Origin: RFSX01 sp964495785
GTDB taxonomy: Bacteria; Bacteroidota; Bacteroidia; Chitinophagales; Saprospiraceae
DNA length: 15,296 bases
NCBI GenBank assembly: GCA_964495785.1
Contig: CAZBXL010000080.1
Location: 1 to 15,296 of the forward strand
Reading direction: 5' to 3'
The position numbers were made by a program, and so were the translations under genes. Below the pieces are notes generated by a model. That model had not been told where the DNA came from. It ran no database searches and saw nothing but the letters and a program-made list of their open reading frames with translations. This document shows, piece after piece, positions 7,995 to 14,746 of the stretch. Numbering within the stretch: position 1 is the stretch's first letter; every line of letters starts with the position of its first letter.

Positions 7995-8447
7995 CTAAGA
8001 TTGACTTATGAAGTGTAAGTTATCAAGAGCTTTAATAGACTTCTCTTTGTAATCAAGTTGGTAAGCATAATGCACTACTCCATTACTTATGATGAGATAT
8101 GGCACCGACAACCCCATGTTATAACTCGCAACTTGTCGACATGTATTTTCTGTAATATTGATATTGAAACTTTTGAATTCAAAAAGGATGTAAGGCACAC
8201 CTTTTACATTCATGATCAAATCAAATCGCTTACTCATCTGCCCTAATGCGATGGTCTTCTCAGCCGAAAGAGAAGCATAAGAAATATCGTGCTCCATCTT
8301 AAGGTAATGTATCCACGTCTGTCGTACAAGCTCCTCAGGTTGTACAACTAATTCTTTCTTCCTTATAGGATCAAACAAGTATCGCTTTCCGGATCTTACT
8401 CTGAAGTCGATAGCAGTAGAGTATTTCTGAATGTCTAATTCTATCAC
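7995..8447 (-). CDS. Stand-alone HSDR_N domain protein (PD-(D/E)XK nuclease-like)
   Basis: A 150-aa single-domain protein matching the type I restriction enzyme R-subunit N-terminal family (HSDR_N). Visible signatures are FDPIRKKELVVQPEELVRQ (25-43), KRFD with Asp76, ILFEFKS with Glu90 and Lys92, and the QVASYN motif with Gln105. Together these form an intact D...ExK...Q catalytic set, so it may cleave nucleic acid. Small proteins of this type are conserved in many Bacteroidota, often outside any restriction-modification locus, and their role is unclear. There is no HsdM, HsdS or HsdR motor here. The start is GTG at 8447, immediately after the TAA stop (8450-8448) of the 699-aa gene, with no spacing. 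This strongly suggests a shared transcript and translational coupling. Confidence 0.85.
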   Translation of the reverse strand: MIELDIQKYSTAIDFRVRSGKRYLFDPIRKKELVVQPEELVRQTWIHYLKMEHDISYASLSAEKTIALGQMSKRFDLIMNVKGVPYILFEFKSFNINITENTCRQVASYNMGLSVPYLIISNGVVHYAYQLDYKEKSIKALDNLHFISQS

Positions 8448-10547
8448 TTATATTCTATTCTTCTGAGCAATTATATCAGTTACTTCACTTAATCGTGACT
8501 CTTTCTTAATCAACTTATTGTTGTCAATGACAATAACTTCTACTCCCGCTATTTTCAGTTCTTCTATGATGAGAATTTGTTTTATGAAGGTGTCTTCATT
8601 CTCGTTATCTATTAAACCATCTTCTATAAGAATTACTGGTTGTACATCTGTATCTGAAAAAATTCCTGGCAGCAGATTATAGTCATCAATACTTGAAAAT
8701 ATTTCTTTAATCCCTTGATCATATAAATCTTCTCTTAACTGTGCATTCTTATACTCAGAAAGAAATGATACTATTGCAACTGACTTTAATTTATATATAT
8801 TATAATTAGGATTTAATCTTGCGAGCGTTTGCCCAAGATACAAAGAGGCTATGTTAAGTTCATGAGACTTAAGTTGTCCCAGCTTTTTTGTAAATGAATA
8901 AAACACCCCCTTATCATTAAGTATCTCCATATCAGGAATGGCCTTCAGGACACTGTGAGTATTGATATTAATATCTTGGCTGTAAGCAAATACCTTCACT
9001 CGATTATACTGCAAGGTATTTTCTGGAAGGCAATTGAGACTAACCAAAATAACATTAGATGTATCTTGATATGATACTGGCAGGTTCGTCTTGAAAAATA
9101 CCTGAAGAGGTTTGTCCGAGTGTTCAGAATCTACTCCTGAGTCTTCTTTGTAATATGAAGCTAATGACACTTTAGCATCTAAGCATTGCTTAAAATCATA
9201 TTGTAATCCATCGATGTTTTTGACAACTGAACTTATTCTCAATAGAGAATTACTGATGTTTATATGAGATAATTGATCCTCGAGACCATCCTCCCACGAA
9301 GATTTTTGATTTAAAAATATACTTATGATATCTCGATCAAACTCACTTAGAGAATTTTTGTACTTACACCATAAAAGATAATTTTCATTTGAATCTAAAA
9401 AGAATAATGCATAGTCAATATCATTCTTAATATCTTCTATAACTAACCTGACATTATAGAAACTTAGGGCTTTACGATTATAATCTTTAGAAAAAATATC
9501 TGCTGTGTTAAGTCGCTGCTGCAATAGGGCTAACTTATCAATTAATCTTTTGATATCATATTCAGAACTGTGTACAGTCATCTTTTGATATACATCAATT
9601 AATAACTTAGAAGAAATACTTTTTTGGTTTTCGACATAGTCATTTAATCGTTCAGTTATATCTTTGATATTTCTATTGAGATCTTTTGTCAGAGGATTAT
9701 CATAACCAATCTTCGTTGCTAATTGATTAAGATAAAAAAGCATTTTTTTCCTTTCTGTATCCGAGTATGCGTCACTATCGGTTTGATATAGTTGACCGAT
9801 TTCGTTCTCTATTTCTTTTAACTTATCGACTTTGCTTATAAGCTCTCTATTATTATTAAACGAAATTTCTTGTTCTATTTCATCTATCTCTGAGAGAAGT
9901 TCACATGATTCGTTATACGCATCTGAGAGATAACTATTTACCCCAGATAAGTCTGTATGAATTACATCATTTGCAAATGGATTGATCTTATCCAAGTGCC
10001 TAAACATAGGCTCATATTTCTCCTGTGCATCTCTAAGAAGTTTCTTTTTGATCTGCAGATCATCATGATCTATCTTACTTAGAATAGTCTTAGACCTTAT
10101 CGAAAAATTTGTTTCTTTAGGACTGATCAATTGTCTGTCATATAATTCTACAATACTCATGTTTCCATGGCACGGACGTGAGAATTCTTTCATTTGTCTT
10201 TTGACAGCATTCATTTGCTTATTGAATCTCGAGACGACTTCAGTCCTATGATTATTATCAGTAACTGGAATAGGGTTCTCCGATTCTGAAATTTGAATCG
10301 GCTTGCCTTTTATGGTGATGTCTACAAGGTCTTTGAGAGCATATTTGCTTATAAGATAGTTAATGGTATTAAGATCCTCTTCAGATTCTATTATGAGATG
10401 AGTTTTCTTTGACGACTCTAATAGATCGTAGATGTGCCAGAACATATTATGCAGGCAATTATCTCTATCAGAGTACTGGCATAGGACGCTTTCGTCTGTC
10501 AGTTTTTCTAGCTCGGTCGTCGTATAGAATTGATTGGCTATTCTCAT
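8448..10547 (-). CDS. Predicted degenerate SF1 helicase (pseudo-helicase) with C-terminal REase-like domain
   Basis: No catalytic motif is present, but the layout follows large AAA_11/AAA_12 SF1 helicases with a C-terminal endonuclease-like domain. In order: residues 20-34 occupy the Walker A position but read VLCQYSDRDNCLHN; KKTHLIIESEEDLN (47-60) resembles motif Ia; FNKQMNAVKRQMKEF...SIVELYDR (108-138) resembles the usual linker. A long helical region with coiled-coil segments follows (about 150-460). VILVSLNC (499-506) sits where DEAS would be and RVKVFAYSQD (516-525) where GDPKQ would be. GVFYSFTKKL...SHELNIASLYLGQTL then SVAIVSF (547-595) resembles the AAA_12 core, and VILIEDG...ELKIAGVEVIVID (638-675) resembles a Vsr/MTES-like nuclease core without clear catalytic residues. 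An in-frame TAG upstream of ATG 10547 rules out a longer N-terminus, so the usual N-terminal DUF4011-type region is absent. No lesion interrupts the frame. It is coupled to the HSDR_N gene. The assignment is by eye and could be wrong. Confidence 0.5.
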   Translation of the reverse strand: MRIANQFYTTTELEKLTDESVLCQYSDRDNCLHNMFWHIYDLLESSKKTHLIIESEEDLNTINYLISKYALKDLVDITIKGKPIQISESENPIPVTDNNHRTEVVSRFNKQMNAVKRQMKEFSRPCHGNMSIVELYDRQLISPKETNFSIRSKTILSKIDHDDLQIKKKLLRDAQEKYEPMFRHLDKINPFANDVIHTDLSGVNSYLSDAYNESCELLSEIDEIEQEISFNNNRELISKVDKLKEIENEIGQLYQTDSDAYSDTERKKMLFYLNQLATKIGYDNPLTKDLNRNIKDITERLNDYVENQKSISSKLLIDVYQKMTVHSSEYDIKRLIDKLALLQQRLNTADIFSKDYNRKALSFYNVRLVIEDIKNDIDYALFFLDSNENYLLWCKYKNSLSEFDRDIISIFLNQKSSWEDGLEDQLSHINISNSLLRISSVVKNIDGLQYDFKQCLDAKVSLASYYKEDSGVDSEHSDKPLQVFFKTNLPVSYQDTSNVILVSLNCLPENTLQYNRVKVFAYSQDININTHSVLKAIPDMEILNDKGVFYSFTKKLGQLKSHELNIASLYLGQTLARLNPNYNIYKLKSVAIVSFLSEYKNAQLREDLYDQGIKEIFSSIDDYNLLPGIFSDTDVQPVILIEDGLIDNENEDTFIKQILIIEELKIAGVEVIVIDNNKLIKKESRLSEVTDIIAQKNRI

Positions 10548-10640
10548 GATATGATTAGGGTGCTACGATATGTCAACAATAAACAAAAATTGAAGTATGA
10601 TAATCTCTCATATCAATTTTAAATACTTTCTTATGATAAT

Positions 10641-10680
10641 AAAAAAGCTGCGACCACGTGATCACAGCTTTTTGTTTTTT
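10641..10680 (-). terminator. Intrinsic terminator of the MORN lipoprotein gene
   Basis: AAAAAGCTG (10642-10650) and CAGCTTTTT (10665-10673) form a 9-bp stem, with a partly paired loop containing CACGTG. On the minus strand the stem runs into a T-rich tract; on the plus strand a run of T also follows (10675-10680). It begins about 20 bases after the MORN gene stop and lies before the 699-aa gene, so that gene probably has its own promoter in 10548-10640. Confidence 0.8.
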
Positions 10681-10699
10681 AATCATTATAAGGTAAGTA

Positions 10700-11290
10700 T
10701 TATTTTTCTATAATACCTCCGCTTACTTTTTCTCCGTCTTTGTAGATGTATTCTAATGTAACCTCGCCCTCTTCATTAAAAGTTCTCCACTTACCATCTA
10801 ACTTTCCGTTTTTATAATTGACTTCTTTTTGTTTATCACCTTTTGTATTGTACTCTATGGATGGTCCATCTAACACATTATCTCGGTATGTGATTTCCTT
10901 TTCTGTTCTGCCAAATTTATATTGAGCAAATTTTCCGTTATACTTATTATTAGCATAATTGACTTCTTTCTCAATTTGGCTTCTATTACTGAATTCTATG
11001 TAGGGTCCATTAAGCATACCATCTGAATATGAAGCTATAGATTTAAATCTACCCGCATACTCATTCTCCCAATAAGTTATCCATGCACCATTTCTCTTTC
11101 CATTAGATACGTAGCCTTCTTCTATAATATCGCCTACACTATTTTTCTTAATAGCTCTGATCACATTACTACCATCTATCTTTTCAGTTTCGTAGCCAGT
11201 AAGGTCTTCAGAAGCCCCTGTCGTTGTAGACCCACTATTACATGAAAATAAAATGCTTGTTATAATTGCAAGTAAAATAAATGATCTCAT
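10700..11290 (-). CDS. MORN/YwqK-like repeat lipoprotein
   Basis: The signal peptide ends in lipobox LFSC with Cys17, so the product is a lipoprotein. After a Ser/Thr-rich linker, residues about 55-196 consist of roughly five MORN/YwqK-type repeats of 20-25 residues, recognisable as NGKRNGAWITYW, DGMLNGPYIEF, NNKYNGKFAQY, DNVLDGPSIEY and NGKLDGKWRTF. Proteins with this repeat are often labelled YwqK antitoxins by similarity, but in Bacteroidota they are mostly surface or periplasmic proteins of unknown role, and no toxin gene is adjacent. The likely job is protein-protein or envelope interaction (inference). The gene diverges from the PolX gene across an 86-bp spacer and ends in a clear terminator. 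Confidence 0.82.
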   Translation of the reverse strand: MRSFILLAIITSILFSCNSGSTTTGASEDLTGYETEKIDGSNVIRAIKKNSVGDIIEEGYVSNGKRNGAWITYWENEYAGRFKSIASYSDGMLNGPYIEFSNRSQIEKEVNYANNKYNGKFAQYKFGRTEKEITYRDNVLDGPSIEYNTKGDKQKEVNYKNGKLDGKWRTFNEEGEVTLEYIYKDGEKVSGGIIEK

Positions 11291-11376
11291 ATTATTAATA
11301 TTTTTGATGCGAATTTAATGCATTCACAAAATATCACAAAACCTTATCCTTTTTTTCCCATTGTATTCGTCATATT

Positions 11377-13023
11377 ATGAATAATAAAGAAATCGCCCGC
11401 AAATTCTCTCTGTTAGCTAAACTAATGGAACTCCATGGAGAGAACGCTTTCAAAACAAAATCCTACAGTAGTGCTTATTTGACAATAAGAAAATACCCTA
11501 AGGAGCTTAGCACTATGGAGTTGTCTGAGATCGAAAACATACAAGGCATAGGCAAAGCCATCAGCACAAAAACAGCAGAACTTCTCAGTACGGGTGAGAT
11601 ACAACTGTTATCTGATTACATTGAAAAAACTCCAGCTGGCATTGTGAAGATGATTCAGATCAAAGGCTTTGGCCCTAAGAAGATCGCAACGATATGGAGA
11701 GAACTCGAAATAGAAACTATAGGTGAGCTAATGTACGCCATCAACGAAAACAGGCTTGTGGAATTAAAAGGATTTGGTGCAAAGACTCAAGCTAGTCTAA
11801 AAGAACAGTTGGAGTATTATATGGAGTCCAGCGACAAAGTCCTCTACGCCTCAGCAGAATCTATAGCTCATAATCTGATAGAAGAACTCAGAAGTCATTT
11901 TACAGAAAGTAAAGTTGCTCTCACTGGTGGCATCTATAGAAAGGCCCAAATAGTCAATACTATAGAAATAATATCAGACCTGGAGGCGTCATTAATTGAC
12001 CAGTTTATCGATGGTAGTGAACAATTAATAAAAACTGACGAAGGCATCTTTAGTCAGAACCTAAAGGTTACATTTCATTATGTGAGCTCAGAAAATTTCT
12101 ATTATGAATTGACAAAAAAATCATGCGGAGAATCGTTCTGGAAAATGCTCAACATAACAGACAAGAAGTATGAGAGTGAAGAAGAATTATTCGAATCAAA
12201 TGACCTGCCCTATATCATTCCAGAATACAGGGAAGATCATAACGTATCATTTTTTAGAGAAGCGTACCGACCAGACACTATCATAGACATCGATGACATA
12301 AGAGGATATATACATAACCACAGCACCTATAGCGATGGCGTTAATACACTTATGGAAATGACTCAAGCCACGATGGACAAGGGTTATGAGTACTTAGTCA
12401 TTACCGATCATTCTAAATCAGCATTCTATGCCAATGGTCTGTCAGAAGAAAGATTGATGGCGCAGTTGGATGAGATCATAAAGATAAATCAGTCTATCAA
12501 TAACTTCAGATTATTCTCAGGCATAGAATCAGATATCTTATCTAACGGTAGCCTTGATTATCCTGATGAAGTCCTATCAGAACTAGAAGTCATCGTCGCC
12601 TCTGTACATTCTAATCTCAAAATGGATATAGATAAAGCCACCAAAAGATTAATCACTGCGATTGAAAATCCCTATACATCTATATTAGGTCATCCTACAG
12701 GCAGGCTATTATTAAGTAGAAAAGGCTATCCTATAGATCATCATAAGGTCATAGATGCCTGCGCTGCTAACAACGTCGCCATCGAGATAAATGCTAATCC
12801 CCTACGCCTTGATATAGACTGGACATATGTTCAGTATGCCGTAGATAAAGGTGTTCTTATATCAATAAATCCCGATGCTCATAGCACCAAAGGATTAGAC
12901 GACACATACTATGGTGTATGCTCTGCAAGAAAGGCAGGATTATCCAAGTACAACTGCCTCAATGCATATGATACAGAAGAAATGGAGGAATGGATCATAG
13001 AGCAGCATCAAAAAAGACCTTGA
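11377..13023 (+). CDS. PolX-family protein with degenerate polymerase domain and intact PHP domain
   Basis: Bacterial PolX proteins join a DNA polymerase beta-like unit to a PHP domain with 3'-5' exonuclease or AP-endonuclease activity in base excision repair. Here the N-terminal 8-kDa-like domain carries helix-hairpin-helix segments IQGIGKAISTK (55-65), IKGFGPKKIA (95-104) and LKGFGAKTQ (130-138). The polymerase palm (about 155-285) is eroded: the GS-x-RR-x(5-6)-GDID motif appears as GGIYRKAQIVNTIEII (184-199), without the catalytic aspartates. The PHP domain (about 308-548) keeps a full metal set: His313, His315, Asp320, His345, Glu384, His411, His439, Asp500 and His502. I infer a DNA-binding PHP nuclease or phosphoesterase that no longer polymerises. 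Length is close to normal for PolX. It faces the MORN lipoprotein gene divergently. Confidence 0.87.
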   Translation: MNNKEIARKFSLLAKLMELHGENAFKTKSYSSAYLTIRKYPKELSTMELSEIENIQGIGKAISTKTAELLSTGEIQLLSDYIEKTPAGIVKMIQIKGFGPKKIATIWRELEIETIGELMYAINENRLVELKGFGAKTQASLKEQLEYYMESSDKVLYASAESIAHNLIEELRSHFTESKVALTGGIYRKAQIVNTIEIISDLEASLIDQFIDGSEQLIKTDEGIFSQNLKVTFHYVSSENFYYELTKKSCGESFWKMLNITDKKYESEEELFESNDLPYIIPEYREDHNVSFFREAYRPDTIIDIDDIRGYIHNHSTYSDGVNTLMEMTQATMDKGYEYLVITDHSKSAFYANGLSEERLMAQLDEIIKINQSINNFRLFSGIESDILSNGSLDYPDEVLSELEVIVASVHSNLKMDIDKATKRLITAIENPYTSILGHPTGRLLLSRKGYPIDHHKVIDACAANNVAIEINANPLRLDIDWTYVQYAVDKGVLISINPDAHSTKGLDDTYYGVCSARKAGLSKYNCLNAYDTEEMEEWIIEQHQKRP

Positions 13024-13064
13024 ATGTCATAAGCATGATGTAATTAATTGTTAATCGGATGTTA

Positions 13065-13084
13065 ACCCCAGTGTACATAGGGGT
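13065..13084. repeat. ACCCC/GGGGT inverted repeat before the DUF1573 promoter
   Basis: ACCCC (13065-13069) and GGGGT (13080-13084) are inverted repeats with a 10-base spacer. The repeat stands out as GC-rich in an AT-rich spacer, just upstream of the candidate promoter. It could be a binding site or a weak hairpin after the PolX gene; no T-run follows it. Confidence 0.25.
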
Positions 13085-13085
13085 G

Positions 13086-13121
13086 TTGGGCTTTATTCTA
13101 AAGCTATAATGAATATATTTG
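13086..13121 (+). promoter_or_regulatory. Candidate Bacteroidota promoter for the DUF1573 gene
   Basis: TATATTTG (13114-13121) matches the -7 consensus TAnnTTTG exactly. The best upstream TTG is at 13086-13088, 25 bases away, slightly longer than the common 17-23. The -7 element ends 27 bases before the ATG at 13149, giving a short AT-rich leader without Shine-Dalgarno, as usual in this phylum. Confidence 0.5.
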
Positions 13122-13148
13122 CACCATCATTAATAAAAAAATTAATAA

Positions 13149-13700
13149 ATGAAAAAATTAGGATTTATACTTGCACTAAGCATGCTTGTCATGTTTTCTT
13201 GTAAAGATGAAGGTGCTAAAAATGCCGTTGCTGATGCAGCTACGCCTTCAGTACCAACAGCAGCAACTACTAACAATGCAGTACCATCATCTAACCCAAT
13301 ACCAGCAGCTAATGAGCCAGCGGTACCAGCAGGACCTATTACATCTTTAGAATTCGAAGAGACAGAATATGACTTCGGAACTATCATGGAAGGAGAGAAG
13401 GTTGTTTATGATTACAAATTTGTAAACACAGGTGATGAGCCTCTTATTATCCAAAATGCAAAAGGTTCTTGTGGTTGTACAGTACCAGAATGGGAAAGAG
13501 ATCCAATACCACCAGGTGGTTCAAGTGTAATCAAAGTTCAGTTTGATTCTAAGAACAAAGGAAAAGTAGGTGGTGGATTACAATCTAAGAGAGTAACTAT
13601 CACAGCTAACACTGATCCTGTAAACACTTACCTTACTATTAAAGGAAAAGTAGACAAAGATCCAGCAACTGAAGCTGCCAAAAAAGATACAAAGAGCTAA
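13149..13700 (+). CDS. DUF1573 lipoprotein
   Basis: The signal peptide ends in lipobox MFSC with Cys18. Residues about 25-65 are an Ala/Pro/Thr/Asn-rich linker that would hold the domain away from the membrane. The C-terminal domain (about 66-166) is DUF1573, an Ig-like beta-sandwich related to ASH/MSP domains. It is recognised by EYDFGTIMEGEKVVYDYKF (74-92), NTGDEPLIIQNA, the signature GSCGCTVPEW (106-115), PIPPGGSS and the final LTIKGKVDKD. The exact function is unknown; genomes of this phylum usually carry many copies, thought to be secreted or surface proteins. The tail after 167 is short and charged. It is a single-gene unit with its own candidate promoter and terminator. Confidence 0.9.
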   Translation: MKKLGFILALSMLVMFSCKDEGAKNAVADAATPSVPTAATTNNAVPSSNPIPAANEPAVPAGPITSLEFEETEYDFGTIMEGEKVVYDYKFVNTGDEPLIIQNAKGSCGCTVPEWERDPIPPGGSSVIKVQFDSKNKGKVGGGLQSKRVTITANTDPVNTYLTIKGKVDKDPATEAAKKDTKS

Positions 13701-13728
13701 GAAAGAGTTTGAATAAATAAATGCTATG

Positions 13729-13760
13729 AAGCCTACCAATTTTATTGGTGGGCTTTTTTT
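13729..13760 (+). terminator. Intrinsic terminator of the DUF1573 gene
   Basis: AAGCCTACCAAT (13729-13740) pairs with ATTGGTGGGCTT (13744-13755) through 12 bp including one T-G wobble, with a TTT loop, followed by five more T. It starts 28 bases after the stop codon. Confidence 0.92.
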
Positions 13761-14067
13761 ATGCCCCTAAATGAGATTGATCTCTATCTACTTGAGAAAT
13801 AAAAATCAACCTGAAATTATCTCTGAGATATCCCTATACTTTTATATCGCGAAACATATAACAGAACCTTACTTAGAAGAATCAAGCTCATATCAGTAAG
13901 CTAATATCTAAGACCGATAGCTTTTAAAAAATTTAAAATTCTATAAAACCGATTCGAACAAATGCTTAGGATTATAGCTTCATATTAGTGTAACAAACAT
14001 CAAATAGTTGTTATTGATCTAATAGAATAACAACGAGGATGTATTCATTAATCAAAAAAATATTATC
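13761..14067. other. 307-bp intergenic region, no gene seen
   Basis: AT-rich sequence between the DUF1573 terminator and the DUF2383 gene. All open frames are very short. It holds a symmetrical 13-mer, TATCTCTGAGATA (13818-13830), and a 9-bp inverted repeat nearer the gene (listed separately). I see no tRNA, known riboswitch or clear TAnnTTTG promoter. The unusual length for a single-gene upstream region leaves room for regulation or a small RNA. Confidence 0.6.
14007..14034. promoter_or_regulatory. 9-bp inverted repeat upstream of the DUF2383 gene
   Basis: GTTGTTATT (14007-14015) and AATAACAAC (14026-14034) are a perfect inverted repeat with a 10-base spacer, 33 bases before the ATG. The two half-sites are about one to two helical turns apart, as for a dimeric regulator. 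It might otherwise form a leader hairpin. Confidence 0.4.
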
Positions 14068-14526
14068 ATGAATATCGCAAAAATGAGAGGAGCATTACAA
14101 GACCTAATTATTAGATTACAAGATGCAGAAAAAGGATACAAAGAGATCTACAATGCATCAAGCAATCCTATCCTGAAACAATGGATGAAAAAGTATGCTG
14201 ACGAAAGACATGACTTTCACAAAGACTTAGAGATGGAGAGTAGAAATTTAGGTGGAGATCCAGAAGTCAAAACATCTATCTTGGGAGACCTTCACAGAGT
14301 ATTTATTGACATCAAAATAAATAACATTGATGATTCATTAGATTCTGTAGTAGATGAAATAGAAAGAGGAAGTTCAAGACTAATCGAGGATTATGATAAC
14401 GCTATCGTCGCATGCAGTGAGAAAGAAGGCTTAAGGTCTATCTTAGAAGCACAGAAATGGAAAATTAATGAAGAAGTAAAATCTCTTAATGTCCTCAAAG
14501 AAGAATTAGCAGGTGTAACAGCCTAA
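14068..14526 (+). CDS. DUF2383 / PA2169-family four-helix-bundle protein
   Basis: A 152-aa cytoplasmic protein matching the DUF2383 (PA2169) family, a ferritin-like four-helix bundle. Characteristic segments are LQDLIIRLQDAEKGYKEIY (11-29), YADERHDFHKDLE with the Glu/Arg/His helix (43-55), LGGDPEVKTSILGDLHRVFIDIK (61-83) and IERGSSRLIEDYDNAI near 98-113. No signal peptide or membrane segment is visible. Family members are generally linked to stress conditions; metal binding and chemistry are not established, although several Glu, Asp and His residues lie on facing helices. It is a single-gene unit: an inverted repeat lies upstream and a strong terminator downstream, which suggests independent, possibly stress-dependent control (inference). 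Confidence 0.88.
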   Translation: MNIAKMRGALQDLIIRLQDAEKGYKEIYNASSNPILKQWMKKYADERHDFHKDLEMESRNLGGDPEVKTSILGDLHRVFIDIKINNIDDSLDSVVDEIERGSSRLIEDYDNAIVACSEKEGLRSILEAQKWKINEEVKSLNVLKEELAGVTA

Positions 14527-14560
14527 TCAATATCTAAGCAAATTATTCCCATACTTATAC

Positions 14561-14591
14561 AAAGACCCTCAGTTGAGGGTCTTTTTTTTTT
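14561..14591 (+). terminator. Intrinsic terminator of the DUF2383 gene
   Basis: AAAGACCCTC (14561-14570) and GAGGGTCTTT (14575-14584) form a perfect 10-bp stem with an AGTT tetraloop, followed by a run of T to 14591. It begins 34 bases after the stop codon. Confidence 0.95.
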
Positions 14592-14604
14592 ACAATATGG
14601 TCTG

Positions 14605-14639
14605 TTTTTTGACTTATATAATGATGACAAAATATTTTG
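14605..14639 (+). promoter_or_regulatory. Candidate promoter for the collagen-like gene
   Basis: TTTTTTG (14605-14611) and TATTTTG (14633-14639), 21 bases apart, resemble the Bacteroidota -33 TTTG and -7 TAnnTTTG elements, the second being one T short. The distance to the ATG at 14747 would leave a leader of about 100 bases. One arm of a 9-bp inverted repeat (14620-14628) lies between the two elements. Confidence 0.4.
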
Positions 14640-14692
14640 ACCTACACTTATTAAATATAAGTTCTGAATATGATTGTTGATGCGTCATCATT
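14620..14692. repeat. Nested inverted repeats in the leader of the collagen-like gene
   Basis: AATGATGAC (14620-14628) and GTCATCATT (14684-14692) are perfect inverted repeats separated by 55 bases. Inside the spacer lies ACTTAT (14646-14651) / ATAAGT (14657-14662) with a 5-base loop. The left outer arm sits within the candidate promoter and the right arm in the leader, which suits looping by a regulator; chance remains possible. Confidence 0.3.
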
Positions 14693-14746
14693 CTAAACTT
14701 TCAAACGGAAAGAATAATCGCTATATTGAAATAATAAAATCATAAT

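Noticed and set aside
7995..10547. Type I restriction-modification locus
   Set aside because: The HSDR_N domain occurs alone; there is no HsdM methylase, HsdS specificity subunit or HsdR motor, and the 699-aa protein lacks NTPase motifs.
10700..11290. YwqK antitoxin of a toxin-antitoxin pair
   Set aside because: The protein is a lipoprotein with MORN repeats, and no toxin-like gene is next to it; the antitoxin label is only a database convention.
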